Shown: positions 7,250 through 15,929, counted from the first letter of the stretch. The stretch is DNA of 47,677 nucleotides from Pseudomonadota bacterium (GCA_023458315.1 JAEXAH010000073.1:1-47677); one strand, 5' to 3'. Notes: generated by a model not told the origin, from the sequence alone. Program-made: numbers and translations.

Positions 7250-8506
7250 ATGAAGACCAACCCATTCCTGCTTGTCGTCGAGGATTCCCGCAGTTTCGCG
7301 CGCATGGCCGCCCATGCCCTGCAAACGGCGCTGGGCGTGGATGTCCAGGTCGCCGACAGTCTGGCCGCCGCCGCCCGGATGCTGCACGGCGTCACGCCCG
7401 ACCACGTGCAAATCGTCACCGGCCTGTCGCTGCCCGACGGCAGCGACGCCGAGGTGGTGCGGTTTTTCGCCGAACGCGGCCATGCCCCGGTGGTGCTGAC
7501 GGCACTGTACGACGATGTCACCCGCGCCCGCATGCTGGAACTGCCGGTGGCGGATTACGTGCCCAAGGACAGTCCGGCCTGCCTGGAGGTGCTGACCGTC
7601 CTGGTCCGCCGCTGCCTGCGCAACCGCACGGTCACGGCGCTGGTGGTCGAGGATTCCGTGGCCATGCGCCAGCATCTGTGCACCCTGCTGACCTTGCAGG
7701 GGTTCCACGTCCTGACGGCGGCCGATGGCCGCGAAGGGCTGGCGGTGGCCGCCCGCCACCCCGACATCCGGCTGGTGCTGACCGATTACGCCATGCCGGT
7801 GATGGACGGCATCGAGATGATCCGCGAGTTGCGCCGCCACCACCCGCGCGAGGAAATGGCCATCATCGGCCTGTCGGGCAGCGCCGCGCCCCATGATGGC
7901 GGCGCGTTGTCGGCGCGCTTCCTCAAGGGCGGCGCCTCGGATTTCCTGACCAAGCCGTTCGAGCGCGAGGAACTGGATTGCCGCATCGCCCTGAACCTGG
8001 ACATGCTGGACAGTTTCGCCCAATTGCGCGACATGGCGATCCGCGACTTCCTGACCGGCCTGTACAACCGCCGCCACTTCTTCGCCCGGGCCGCATCGGT
8101 CTTGCGTCAGGCGGCCCGCCCGGCGGTGGTCATGATCGACGTGGACTGGTTCAAACGCATCAACGACACCCACGGCCACGATGCGGGCGACATGGTGCTG
8201 CGCGATCTGGCGGCGGTCCTGTCGTCGCGCCTGCGCGAAGGTGACGTTCTGGCCCGCTTCGGCGGCGAGGAATTCTGCCTGCTGACCCCCGATCTGGCGC
8301 CCGCCGACGCCCCCATCCTGCTGGAACGGTTACGGGCGGCGGTGGCGAACCATGTGGTGACGCTGGAGAACGGCACGCTGACGGCCACCATCAGCATCGG
8401 TGCCGCCCTGGGTCCGGCGGAATCCATCGATGCCCTGCTGGCCCGGGCCGATTCCGCCCTGTACCGCGCCAAGCAAGGCGGCCGCAACCGCTTCGAACTG
8501 GGATAG
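7250..8506 (+). CDS. PleD-like diguanylate cyclase (REC-REC-GGDEF)
   Basis: 418 aa. Two receiver domains (about 5-122 and 128-248) precede a GGDEF domain (about 262-418). The second receiver has D179 in VLTDYAMPVMDG and the Lys in FLTKPFE. In the first the phosphoacceptor position is Gly (IVTGLSLPDG, G58), so it is probably an adaptor that cannot be phosphorylated. The active site is GGEEF (338-342), preceded by an RxxD inhibitory site (R329-D332) with the canonical five-residue spacing, so c-di-GMP product inhibition is expected. The architecture equals that of Caulobacter PleD, which makes c-di-GMP when phosphorylated. No clear Shine-Dalgarno precedes the ATG, and a -10-like TATAGT lies only 9 bp upstream, so a leaderless or very short-leader mRNA is possible. 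Confidence 0.95.
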   Translation: MKTNPFLLVVEDSRSFARMAAHALQTALGVDVQVADSLAAAARMLHGVTPDHVQIVTGLSLPDGSDAEVVRFFAERGHAPVVLTALYDDVTRARMLELPVADYVPKDSPACLEVLTVLVRRCLRNRTVTALVVEDSVAMRQHLCTLLTLQGFHVLTAADGREGLAVAARHPDIRLVLTDYAMPVMDGIEMIRELRRHHPREEMAIIGLSGSAAPHDGGALSARFLKGGASDFLTKPFEREELDCRIALNLDMLDSFAQLRDMAIRDFLTGLYNRRHFFARAASVLRQAARPAVVMIDVDWFKRINDTHGHDAGDMVLRDLAAVLSSRLREGDVLARFGGEEFCLLTPDLAPADAPILLERLRAAVANHVVTLENGTLTATISIGAALGPAESIDALLARADSALYRAKQGGRNRFELG

Positions 8507-8508
8507 AA

Positions 8509-8806
8509 CTGCGGAAAAACTCCGCTTCGCGGTCGGGCCGCAGCCCGAACCCGCCCTGAGGCGCAGCCTCATAGGCGCTAACTTAGCAGCGCGTGATGAA
8601 CAATGAATTCACCACAGAGACACAGAGGCACAGAGATACCCGCCAGAATTGAGGTGTTTCGTTCGCCACAGATCCAATCTCACTGTGCCTCTGTGTCTCT
8701 GTGGTTTAATCCCTTGTTAGGTTAGCGCCTATGAGGCTATGCCTCCCGATTGGGGGGTCGGGGGCAAAAGCCCCCGAAGATCGGTCAAAGCCGAGTTTTT
8801 CCGCAG
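8509..8806. repeat. Nested long inverted-repeat element
   Basis: Three sets of arms are nested. Outer: 8509-8524 with 8791-8806 (CTGCGGAAAAACTC..., one mismatch in 16). Middle: 8566-8582 with 8721-8737 (17 bp perfect, GCCTCATAGGCGCTAAC). Inner: 8612-8633 with 8683-8704 (22 bp perfect, built from CACAGAG-type units). The whole would fold into one long hairpin. It begins three bases after the cyclase stop and ends before the convergent chemoreceptor gene. No reading frame is convincing. It resembles a dispersed intergenic repeat or MITE; strand-symmetric termination is a possible side effect. Confidence 0.75.
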
Positions 8807-8831
8807 CCTGCCAGGCCACCACCAGCTGACC

Positions 8832-10940
8832 TCACGCCCGGATGGTGTGCAGGAAGCCGTCCACTTCGTCCTTGAGATTGGCGGCCGGTCCGGCCAGATC
8901 GTCGGCGGCCCACATCACCCGCACGGCGGCGCCGCAATAGCGGGCGGCCGATTGGGTGACGGAAACCACGCCGTCGGTGACGCAGGCGGTATCGACCCGC
9001 ACCTGTTCCACGCAGCGGGCGATCTTGCCGGTCACTTCCGCCTGACGGCCCACCGCCGCCGCCACCTGCCCGGCGATTTCGTCCATGCGCCGCACCGCGC
9101 CGCCCACGTCGCCGATGGCGGCGACGGTTTCGGCGGTGGCCGATTGGATGGCGGCCACCTGCTCGGCGATCTCGCGGGTGGAATCGCTGGTCTGCTGGGC
9201 CAGATGCTTGACCTCGCCCGCCACCACGGCAAAGCCCTTGCCCGCCTCGCCCGCCCGCTGCGCCTCGATGGTGGCGTTCAGCGACAGCATGTTGGTGCGC
9301 GCCGCGATGTCGCCGATCAGGTTGACGACGCGGTCGATATTGCCCGCCACCTCGGACAACCCCTGAACGCGGGTGTTGGTGCGGTCCAGTTCGGCCACCG
9401 CCTGGCGCACCACCTGCGAGGTGTCGCGCACCAGCAAGGCGATGTCATCGACGCTGGCCGACAATTCCACCGCCGCCTCGGCCACGGCGGCCACGGTGGC
9501 GCGGGCCTGGTCGGCGGCCTCGGCCACCGACAGCGAACGGTTCTGCCCGCTGCCTTCGTGGCGCGCCATGCTTTCGGCGGTGTCCATGATGGCCTGGGCA
9601 TTGTGGTTGACCAGATCGGCCACCGACTTGACCGCCAGTTCGAACTGGTCGGCCAGCATCAGCAGGCGCTGGCGGCTGGTGGCCTCGGCGTCGGCGCGGA
9701 TGGCGTCCTGTTCCTGTTGCAGCCGCACCATGGCGATGGCGTTGTCCTTGAACACCGCCACCGCCTTGGCCATGTCGCCGATCTCGTCGCGGCGGTCGAT
9801 GCCCGGCACCACCACGCCGTGGTCGCCCGCCGCCAGACGCTCCATGGCGTCCTCGATCAGACGGATGGGCTGCGTCACCGAGCGGGCCAGCACCAGGGCG
9901 GCGACGAAGAACGACAGCAGCGCCAGGGCGCCGAACCCGGCCAACAGCCGCGAGGTGTCGGCGCGCACCGCCTCTTGCTGGCGGATGGCGCCGGTCATGC
10001 CCTCACGCGCGATGGAAAACGCCTGGTTCAGAACCGGCTGCATGGTCTGGAACAACTGGCGCAGGGCGGCGACCTCGGCCTCCAGGGCCATGGTGCCCGC
10101 GGCATAAGCCTGCATGTCGGCGCTGTAGGTGGCCAGCAACTCGCGGAAATCGTTGCGGGTCGAGCTTGGCAGGCCCGAGGCGTCCAGGGCGAAATCGAAC
10201 TGGTTGGCGTGCTGGCGGTGCTGGTTCAGGTAAATTTCGCCGCCATACAGCATGAAATTCTTTTCCGCCTGCCGCATCTTCAGCATCTCGGGCAGCAGCG
10301 GACCGGCGTTGGGCCACATCTTCAACTCGTCCTCGATGGCCTTGACCGAGGCGGCAAGTCGCCCGCGCAGCCCCTGCGCCTCGCTGAGCCCCAGAACCTC
10401 GGCCTGCCGCGCCACGCTGTCGAAGCGTTCGGATACCGCCTGGAACCCCTGGGTCAGCGCCGCCACCTGCGGCAGCATGGCCGATGCCTGGGGGTGGACG
10501 CGCATGGCGTCCAGGCTGCGGGAAACGAAAGCGGCGTCCTGGCGGAAGGCGACGGCGCGCTCGGGCTCGCGCTCGCGCAGGAACTGTTCCTCGTGGTTTT
10601 GCAGGGCGGCGGCCTTGGCACGCACGTCGCCCGCCAGATCGTTGAGGCGACGATAGCCGTCCTGCGTCACCAGCATGGCATCGATGCGCCGTTCCGCCAG
10701 CCAATAGGCGGTGCCGAAACTGACGGCGCCGGTCAGTGCCAGACCGACCAGCAGGCCGAAACGCTGGCCGATGGGCATATGGGTCAGCAACGGCACCTCG
10801 CCGCGCCGCCACAGGGCGGCCAGACGATCCAGACCAGGCAGACGATCCAGACCGGGCAGGCGGAGGGGGGGAATGGCGAAAATGGACCGGCGGGCCGCTT
10901 GCGCGATCACCTCGTCGGCGGTGGTGGCGTCGTCTCTCAC
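8832..10940 (-). CDS. Methyl-accepting chemotaxis protein with helical sensor domain
   Basis: 702 aa. A cytoplasmic N-terminal stretch of about 55 residues precedes TM1 (about 57-82, FGLLVGLALTGAVSFGTAYWL). A long all-helical periplasmic domain follows (about 85-325; MLKMRQAEKNFMLYG suggests a helical bimodular, HBM-type, fold). Then TM2 (about 328-350), HAMP (VTQPIRLIEDAMERLAAGDHGV) and a signalling domain whose hairpin tip reads RTNMLSLNATIEAQRAGEAGKGFAVVAGEV. The tip binds CheW/CheA. The unusual N-terminal extension contains the near-duplicate LPGLDRLPGLDR. The STAS gene lies 93 bp upstream on the same strand and may be co-transcribed. Ligand unknown. Confidence 0.93.
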   Translation of the reverse strand: MRDDATTADEVIAQAARRSIFAIPPLRLPGLDRLPGLDRLAALWRRGEVPLLTHMPIGQRFGLLVGLALTGAVSFGTAYWLAERRIDAMLVTQDGYRRLNDLAGDVRAKAAALQNHEEQFLREREPERAVAFRQDAAFVSRSLDAMRVHPQASAMLPQVAALTQGFQAVSERFDSVARQAEVLGLSEAQGLRGRLAASVKAIEDELKMWPNAGPLLPEMLKMRQAEKNFMLYGGEIYLNQHRQHANQFDFALDASGLPSSTRNDFRELLATYSADMQAYAAGTMALEAEVAALRQLFQTMQPVLNQAFSIAREGMTGAIRQQEAVRADTSRLLAGFGALALLSFFVAALVLARSVTQPIRLIEDAMERLAAGDHGVVVPGIDRRDEIGDMAKAVAVFKDNAIAMVRLQQEQDAIRADAEATSRQRLLMLADQFELAVKSVADLVNHNAQAIMDTAESMARHEGSGQNRSLSVAEAADQARATVAAVAEAAVELSASVDDIALLVRDTSQVVRQAVAELDRTNTRVQGLSEVAGNIDRVVNLIGDIAARTNMLSLNATIEAQRAGEAGKGFAVVAGEVKHLAQQTSDSTREIAEQVAAIQSATAETVAAIGDVGGAVRRMDEIAGQVAAAVGRQAEVTGKIARCVEQVRVDTACVTDGVVSVTQSAARYCGAAVRVMWAADDLAGPAANLKDEVDGFLHTIRA

Positions 10941-11033
10941 CTTGGGGGGCCTTGCGTCAGGAGGGGACGAGAAGTCGCGCCCGACTATAGGGGCCTTCCA
11001 TGACAGAGATGTGACGCCCCCTGGACTCTTCGG

Positions 11034-11384
11034 TTAAACCTGTGCGCTTTGCCCCGCCGCGAACGACGCGCCGCCGACCGCGAAATCCAGGGCGAAGAAA
11101 TCGCCGAACTTGGCCAGCAGCAGCATGCGCGCCACCTGGCCGTCGGCACCGCGCAGGGTGGCGCGGCCGCCGCGCCCGGCCACCAGGTCGCGCACCACCA
11201 GCAACATGCCCATGCCCGCCGAATCCAGGAAGTCCAGGCCCGACAGGTCCAGCACCACGTCGCGGCAGGTCTGTTGCGCCACCGCCTCGACCACGCGGCG
11301 GAAGGCGGCGTTCTCGGCAAAGGTCAGCCGCCCGCTCAGGGTGACGATGGCGACGTCGTCGCGGGTATCCAGATGGGTGTGCAT
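11034..11384 (-). CDS. STAS-domain protein (anti-sigma-factor antagonist type)
   Basis: 116 aa from the ATG at 11384, which has GGAG 9 bp upstream; a longer open frame to 11423 lacks support. A single STAS domain: VAIVTLSGRLTF, then VVLDLSGLDFLDSAGMGMLL, where the Ser in DSAGMG is the residue phosphorylated by RsbW/SpoIIAB-type kinases in known antagonists. Located directly upstream of the chemoreceptor gene with no kinase or sigma factor nearby, so it may belong to a partner-switching or chemotaxis-linked module. Assignment to the family is firm, the role inferred. Confidence 0.88.
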   Translation of the reverse strand: MHTHLDTRDDVAIVTLSGRLTFAENAAFRRVVEAVAQQTCRDVVLDLSGLDFLDSAGMGMLLVVRDLVAGRGGRATLRGADGQVARMLLLAKFGDFFALDFAVGGASFAAGQSAQV

Positions 11385-11483
11385 GGCCGGGCTCCGGGAT
11401 CGGCGGTGAAGGCGCCCTCCCATAGCAGAAGGCGGCGCCCGTCTCCAGGCGCCGCCGTCAGATTTAACAGGACTGTCAAAGAG

Positions 11484-12254
11484 TTATCGCACCACCCCGG
11501 CGTTCTTCCACAGCCGCACCAGGGTGCCGTCCTTTTCCAGCCCGGCCAGCAGACGGTTGACGCTGTCCACGTCGATGGCGCCGCCGCGCCGCACCAATAC
11601 GCGATGGTTATAACGCTGGTCGAAGCGGTCCGAGATCAACAGCCGCTCCTGCGCGCCGGGATTGCGTGCCAGATAGGCCCACAGATAGGAATCGGTGACG
11701 ACGCCCACATCCATGCGGTCGGCCAGCACCATCTCGATGCTGGAGCGGTGGTTGTTGACCAGCTTCATGCCCCAGGTCTTGGTCAACACCTCGGGGTCGG
11801 CGACGAAATTGGCGAAGCCGTAATGATAGCCCAGGATGCCCACCAGCCGTTTGCCACGCAGGTCGGCGAACCATTCCTGGCCGCGCCCGGGCTTGGCCGG
11901 GGCGATATAGACCTCGCCGCCTTGCAGGAAGACGTTGGAGAAATCCACCGCCGCCCCCTTGGCGGTCCATTCCCATTCCGGGCTTTCAAAAAAGACCATG
12001 TCGAACAGCCCGGCCGCCACATCGCCATAGCGGCGCCGCGCCGAGGTCTGGACGAAGCGGAATTCGTACTGGTCCTGTGCCTTGTTCAAGGCGTCGATCA
12101 GGTCGGCGGTCAGCCCGCGGGGGGTGCCGCCGTTTTCCAGTTCGACGAAGGGTGGAAAATCGTAGCCGCCGACGCGGACCAGTTCGGCGGCCGAGGCGCC
12201 GCCCGAGGCCAAGCCCAGAACGACGATGGTCGCGGCAAGAAACCGTGCAAACAC
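11484..12254 (-). CDS. Periplasmic solute-binding protein, SBP_bac_3 type
   Basis: 256 aa with a cleavable signal peptide (MFARFLAATIVVLGLASGGASA). The mature start LVRVGGYDFPPFVE...GLTADLIDALNK and the later LRGKRLVGILGYHYG and IEMVLADRMDVGVVTDSYL are typical of polar amino-acid-type binding proteins. No permease or ATPase gene is adjacent, so it may serve a distant transporter or act as a sensory binding protein for the neighbouring chemoreceptor. Ligand cannot be read from sequence. Confidence 0.85.
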   Translation of the reverse strand: MFARFLAATIVVLGLASGGASAAELVRVGGYDFPPFVELENGGTPRGLTADLIDALNKAQDQYEFRFVQTSARRRYGDVAAGLFDMVFFESPEWEWTAKGAAVDFSNVFLQGGEVYIAPAKPGRGQEWFADLRGKRLVGILGYHYGFANFVADPEVLTKTWGMKLVNNHRSSIEMVLADRMDVGVVTDSYLWAYLARNPGAQERLLISDRFDQRYNHRVLVRRGGAIDVDSVNRLLAGLEKDGTLVRLWKNAGVVR

Positions 12255-12403
12255 GCAGCCCCTCCCCCTCTTATTGGAGGCCCTCGATACTTGTGACGAA
12301 TTGAAACATCTTTGCCGCCCCCCGTCCAGCGCGTTGCCGCGAAATTGCCGTCTTTACGCCCACTAGAAGTCGAAAAAACCGCATAGCATCCCCTTCACTA
12401 CCC

Positions 12404-12426
12404 CGGGCGCCGCGTTCCGGCGCCCG
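12404..12426 (+). promoter_or_regulatory. GC-rich hairpin just before the ribosome site of the 64-aa gene
   Basis: CGGGCGCC (12404-12411) pairs with GGCGCCCG (12419-12426) across a 7-nt loop, followed after a few bases by the strong GGAGGAAGAGG ribosome site. It could stabilise the mRNA 5' end or act as a transcription attenuator. There is no U-run, so a simple terminator is unlikely. Confidence 0.45.
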
Positions 12427-12442
12427 AAACCGGAGGAAGAGG

Positions 12443-12637
12443 ATGTCTTACCCGCTGTTCGATTCCGGGTTCACCCTGTGGGTCGCCGACCTGGATGCCC
12501 GCCTGATGGATCGCCACGGCCGCACCAGCAAGGGTTTGGGCGTGCAGTCGCGGCTGCTGCTGGACAGCTATTACGGCGGCGCCTCGGTCCACGCCACGCT
12601 GCGCCTGGTGGCCAGCGCCTGCCACCTGGAGGCGTGA
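12443..12637 (+). CDS. Small hypothetical protein, 64 aa
   Basis: Starts MSYPLFDSGFTLWVADLDARLMDRHGRTSKGL and ends ASACHLEA. A near-perfect ribosome site (GGAGGAAGAGG) precedes the ATG, and a candidate transcript hairpin lies upstream, so it is likely expressed. No transmembrane segment or known motif is seen. It stands alone between a divergent solute-binding protein gene and the exonuclease-fusion gene. Function unknown. Confidence 0.65.
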   Translation: MSYPLFDSGFTLWVADLDARLMDRHGRTSKGLGVQSRLLLDSYYGGASVHATLRLVASACHLEA

Positions 12638-12817
12638 CACGCCGCCCCTTGTGCGTGGGCGCGGCGTTCATGCAATATGAAAAATCCATGGGATTGCGTC
12701 CGCCAAGGTTGCCGGCGGCGCGACCCCATGGTTGCCGTCCGCCAAGGACGTGCTAAAACAAAAGAAAAAACATAAGAACCATAACAAACATAAGAAACAG
12801 GTCCGAGGAGACGATCC

Positions 12818-14851
12818 GTGCCGAACACTTGGCGGGGGCCATTCCCCTGGCTGTTGGCCGTTTTTATCGCGAATGTCGCAATCATCATCGGCGCCGCGTA
12901 TTCCCTGTCGGAAGGGGGAGTCGACAGGGACAAGATGAACGCCCTGGCCATGGTCGCCCTGGCCGGGGCCGCCGCCATGTTCGCCCTGGCGTGGAAGATC
13001 GTGGATTTCCTGGTGATGCGCCAGATCAAGCGCATGGCCGCCGAAACCCGCGCCATCGCCCATGGCAGCAGCCGCGACGCCGTCGATCCCGCGCGCTATC
13101 CCATGCTGACGCCGCTGCCCGAGGCGGTGAACGGCCTGACCGGCCGCATCACCGCCCTGCGCAAGGAACTGGCCGACGGTCTGGCGGGCGCCACCCGAAA
13201 ATCCGAGGAAACCGCCGCCCGGCTGGCCGCCATCCTCAACGATCTGCACGAAGGCGTGGTGGTGTGCAACCTGCGCCATCAGGTGGTGCTGTACAATTCG
13301 GTGGCCATGGACATGCTGTCCGAAACCGGGCAGTTGGGCCTGGGCCGCTCGCTGTTCGAAACGGTGGCGCGCGACCCGGTGGTGCACATGCTGGAAATGC
13401 TGACCCACCGCGCCGAACTGGCCGGGCGCGGCACGCCGTTCCTGGCGGGCACCGTGGACGGCCACATGCTGTTGCAGGCGCGCATGACCCTGATCAAAGG
13501 CGCCGAGGACGAAGCCACCGGCTATGTGGTGACGCTGGTGGACGCCGGACCGCAGATCGCGGCGCTGGGCCGCCGCGACGCCCTGCTGCGCGCCGTGGCC
13601 GAGGAATTGGAACAGCCGCTGCTGCGCCTGCGCGTCGGCGCCGACAACCCGGCCATGGTGGCGCACGAGGCCGAGCAGATCGAAAAGGCGGTCAAGCGCG
13701 TCACCACCGGCTATCAGCGCGCCCTGGCCGAATGGTGGCCGACCACCGACGTGCATTCCGGCGATTTCTTCGGCCTGGTCGCCCGCCGCTTCGAGGGCGA
13801 GGAGTTGAAAGTCACCGTCACCGGCCTGCCGGTGTGGCTGCACGCCGATTCCCATTCGCTGGCCCTGGCGGTCGAGGCGCTGATCCGCCAGATTTCCGAA
13901 CGCTTCGGCCTGTCCGAGATCGATCTGGCCGCCGAGGCCACCGACGACGAATGCTGGCTGGAAGTGGGCTGGGCGGGCGCCACCGCCGCCAAACCGGCGC
14001 TGGAGGGCTGGCTGTCCAACAAGCTGCCCACGCTGGGCGGCATGACCGTGCGCGACGTGCTGGTGCACCATGCGGGCGACGGCATCCGCCAGGAACACCG
14101 CTCGGGCCGGTCGTGGCTGGGCCTGCCCATGAACAAGGGCGTGGAAAGCCACGTCCAGGCCCGGCCCAACACCCTGCCGACCCGGCCGGAATTCTATGAT
14201 CTGGGGCTGCTGGACAACACCCGCGACATCGGCGAACGCGGCAAGCAGCCGCTGCGCTCGCTGACCTTCGTGGTGTTCGACACCGAAACCACCGGCCTGG
14301 CCCCCAGCCAGGGCGACCAGATCGTGCAGATCGGCGGCGTGCGCGTGGTCAACGGCCGCATCCTGTCGGGCGAAAGCTTCAACCGTATCGTCAATCCCGG
14401 CCGCCCCATCCCGCCGGAAAGCATCCGCTTCCACGGCATCACCGACGACATGGCCCGCGACAAGCCGCCGCTGGGGGTGGTGCTGCCGCAGTTCAAGGCT
14501 TATGCCTCGGATTCGGTGCTGGTGGCGCACAACGCCGCCTTCGACCTGAAATTCCTGCGCATGCGGGAACGGGAATACGGCGTGCGCTTCGACAATCCGG
14601 TGCTGGATACCATGATGCTGTCCAGCTATCTGGACGGCGCCGACGCCGGGCATTCCCTGGACGACATTTGCGAACGCTTCGGCATCGAGATCACCGACCG
14701 CCACACCGCGCTGGGCGACGCCATCGTCACCGCCGCCGTGCTGCTACGCCAGATCGAGATGCTGGAGGAACGCGGCATCACCACCTTGGATCAGGTGGTC
14801 AAGGAACTGGACATCAATATCCAATTGCACCAGCGGCAATTGCAGTTGTGA
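12818..14851 (+). CDS. Membrane sensor-like protein fused to a DEDDh 3'-5' exonuclease
   Basis: 677 aa from a GTG start with GAGGAG 7 bp upstream. Two N-terminal transmembrane helices (about 9-30 and 43-62) precede a charged linker, a PAS-like domain (about 130-240: AAILNDLHEGVVVCNLRHQVVLYNSVAMDM) and a histidine-kinase-like region. In that region the HisKA box reads EELEQPL, with Glu (262) in place of the phosphoacceptor His, so phosphotransfer is unlikely. Residues 480-677 are an exonuclease of the DnaQ/epsilon family: FDTETTGL (D488, E490), HNAAFD (H571, D576) and HTALGD (H629, D634) are all intact. The protein therefore couples a membrane-anchored degenerate sensor to an apparently active nuclease. 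Not the replicative epsilon subunit, judging by the fusion. Confidence 0.88.
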   Translation: MPNTWRGPFPWLLAVFIANVAIIIGAAYSLSEGGVDRDKMNALAMVALAGAAAMFALAWKIVDFLVMRQIKRMAAETRAIAHGSSRDAVDPARYPMLTPLPEAVNGLTGRITALRKELADGLAGATRKSEETAARLAAILNDLHEGVVVCNLRHQVVLYNSVAMDMLSETGQLGLGRSLFETVARDPVVHMLEMLTHRAELAGRGTPFLAGTVDGHMLLQARMTLIKGAEDEATGYVVTLVDAGPQIAALGRRDALLRAVAEELEQPLLRLRVGADNPAMVAHEAEQIEKAVKRVTTGYQRALAEWWPTTDVHSGDFFGLVARRFEGEELKVTVTGLPVWLHADSHSLALAVEALIRQISERFGLSEIDLAAEATDDECWLEVGWAGATAAKPALEGWLSNKLPTLGGMTVRDVLVHHAGDGIRQEHRSGRSWLGLPMNKGVESHVQARPNTLPTRPEFYDLGLLDNTRDIGERGKQPLRSLTFVVFDTETTGLAPSQGDQIVQIGGVRVVNGRILSGESFNRIVNPGRPIPPESIRFHGITDDMARDKPPLGVVLPQFKAYASDSVLVAHNAAFDLKFLRMREREYGVRFDNPVLDTMMLSSYLDGADAGHSLDDICERFGIEITDRHTALGDAIVTAAVLLRQIEMLEERGITTLDQVVKELDINIQLHQRQLQL

Positions 14852-14854
14852 TGA

Positions 14855-14892
14855 CCTTTCGGGTCCACGGGGGCGCTCGTGGACCCGAAAGG
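14855..14892. terminator. Symmetric hairpin between convergent genes
   Basis: A perfect 15-bp inverted repeat, CCTTTCGGGTCCACG and its complement, around an 8-nt loop, placed 4 bp after the exonuclease stop and 2 bp before the stop of the convergent small gene. It lacks a long U-run, so it is a plausible but atypical bidirectional terminator. Confidence 0.6.
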
Positions 14893-14893
14893 A

Positions 14894-15022
14894 TCAATGC
14901 CCGACGATCATGCCGGAAACGGTGGCGACGATGCCGGTGAAGACGAAGCCGACCACGCACAGGAAGCCGATACCGACCACGGTATCCTTCCAGCCGCCGG
15001 AGCCCAAGGGTTTGGAAGCCAT
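14894..15022 (-). CDS. Small single-span membrane protein, 42 aa
   Basis: Starts MASKPLGSGGWKDT at an ATG with GAGAGG 4-5 bp upstream, followed by one strongly hydrophobic helix (VVGIGFLCVVGFVFTGIVAT) and a short VSGMIVGH tail. An in-frame ATG at 15115 would add 31 residues but has no supporting ribosome site. It lies downstream of the N-formylglutamate amidohydrolase gene. It resembles small accessory subunits of membrane complexes, but no specific family is recognised. Confidence 0.65.
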   Translation of the reverse strand: MASKPLGSGGWKDTVVGIGFLCVVGFVFTGIVATVSGMIVGH

Positions 15023-15134
15023 GTTGCCTCTCGTTGCTGTGAACCGCGCGAGAGGACGCACCTTATCTGCCGAACGCGCCGCGTCGTCTCGCGCCCGGGA
15101 AAATAGGTATTTCATTTAACTAATTCAAGTCTGC

Positions 15135-15929
15135 TCAGAACACCTGGACCCGCCGCAACGCGCGATTGGCCAGAACCGGCCGCAACACCTGGGCCAGCAG
15201 ATCGGCCCAACGCTCGCACCCCGCCGCGTCGGCCACCAGATCCTGGCGGATCTCGAACGACACATGGGGCAGACCGGCGGCCCCGGCATGGGTGTCCAGG
15301 GTGAAGTTGATCTCGCGCGCCGAATAGGGCTCGTTGTCGCCCACCACCAGATCGGGGAAGGCCCGCAACGCCGCCAGCACCGGCACCGCCATGCGCGTGT
15401 CGCGGTTGGACAGCACGCCCACATGCCAGGGGCGCGCCGGAGCACCATTGCCGATGCACGGGGTGAAACTGTGCACCGACACCATGGCGGGCACGGTGCC
15501 GCGCCGGAACAGATGGGCCAGCACGGTGCCGATTTCCTGATGATAGGGCCAGAACCAGCGCTGGGCGCGGCCATCGGCCTCGGCCTCGGACAGATCGTTG
15601 TTGCCCGGCACCGGCACGCCGCAGGAATTGGCCGGGATCGAACTGGGGTCGCCCGGCTGGCGGTTGCAATCGATCACCAGACGGCTGATACCAGCCAGCA
15701 CCGCCGGGCAGCCCAGCCGCCGCGCCAGCCCGCGCGTCACCGCCGCCGCGCCGATGTCCCACGCCACATGGGCATAACGGTCGCCCGCCGCCAGCCCCAG
15801 TTCCGCCAGGGATGCCGGAATCAGCGGCGAGGCATGGTCGCAGATCAACAGGGTGTCGGCATCGTCGCGCCCGGCGATGGTTTCGAACGGCGACGGCTCG
15901 GGCTGATCAAGGGGGATGAATTTCAACAT
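15135..15929 (-). CDS. N-formylglutamate amidohydrolase family protein
   Basis: 264 aa from the ATG at 15929 (MLKFIPLDQPEPSPFE); the open frame extends further upstream but without family similarity. Conserved blocks are LLICDHASPLIP, RLVIDCNRQPGD, PYHQEIG, VSVHSFTP and EPYSAREINFTLDTHA. The family hydrolyses N-formyl-L-glutamate to formate and glutamate in histidine catabolism, or related N-acyl substrates. No hut genes are adjacent, so the physiological substrate is open. Confidence 0.9.
   Translation of the reverse strand: MLKFIPLDQPEPSPFETIAGRDDADTLLICDHASPLIPASLAELGLAAGDRYAHVAWDIGAAAVTRGLARRLGCPAVLAGISRLVIDCNRQPGDPSSIPANSCGVPVPGNNDLSEAEADGRAQRWFWPYHQEIGTVLAHLFRRGTVPAMVSVHSFTPCIGNGAPARPWHVGVLSNRDTRMAVPVLAALRAFPDLVVGDNEPYSAREINFTLDTHAGAAGLPHVSFEIRQDLVADAAGCERWADLLAQVLRPVLANRALRRVQVF

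Noticed and set aside
8739..11003. 754-aa open frame antisense to the chemoreceptor
   Set aside because: Repetitive Gly/His/Gln composition and complete overlap with the intact chemoreceptor gene.
11385..11423. Longer start for the STAS protein
   Set aside because: The extra 13 residues (MGGRLHRRSRSPA) are atypical of STAS proteins, and the inner ATG has a properly spaced GGAG.
14855..14892. Insertion-sequence end or attachment site
   Set aside because: The perfect dyad sits precisely between two convergent stop codons and is better explained as a terminator-like hairpin.
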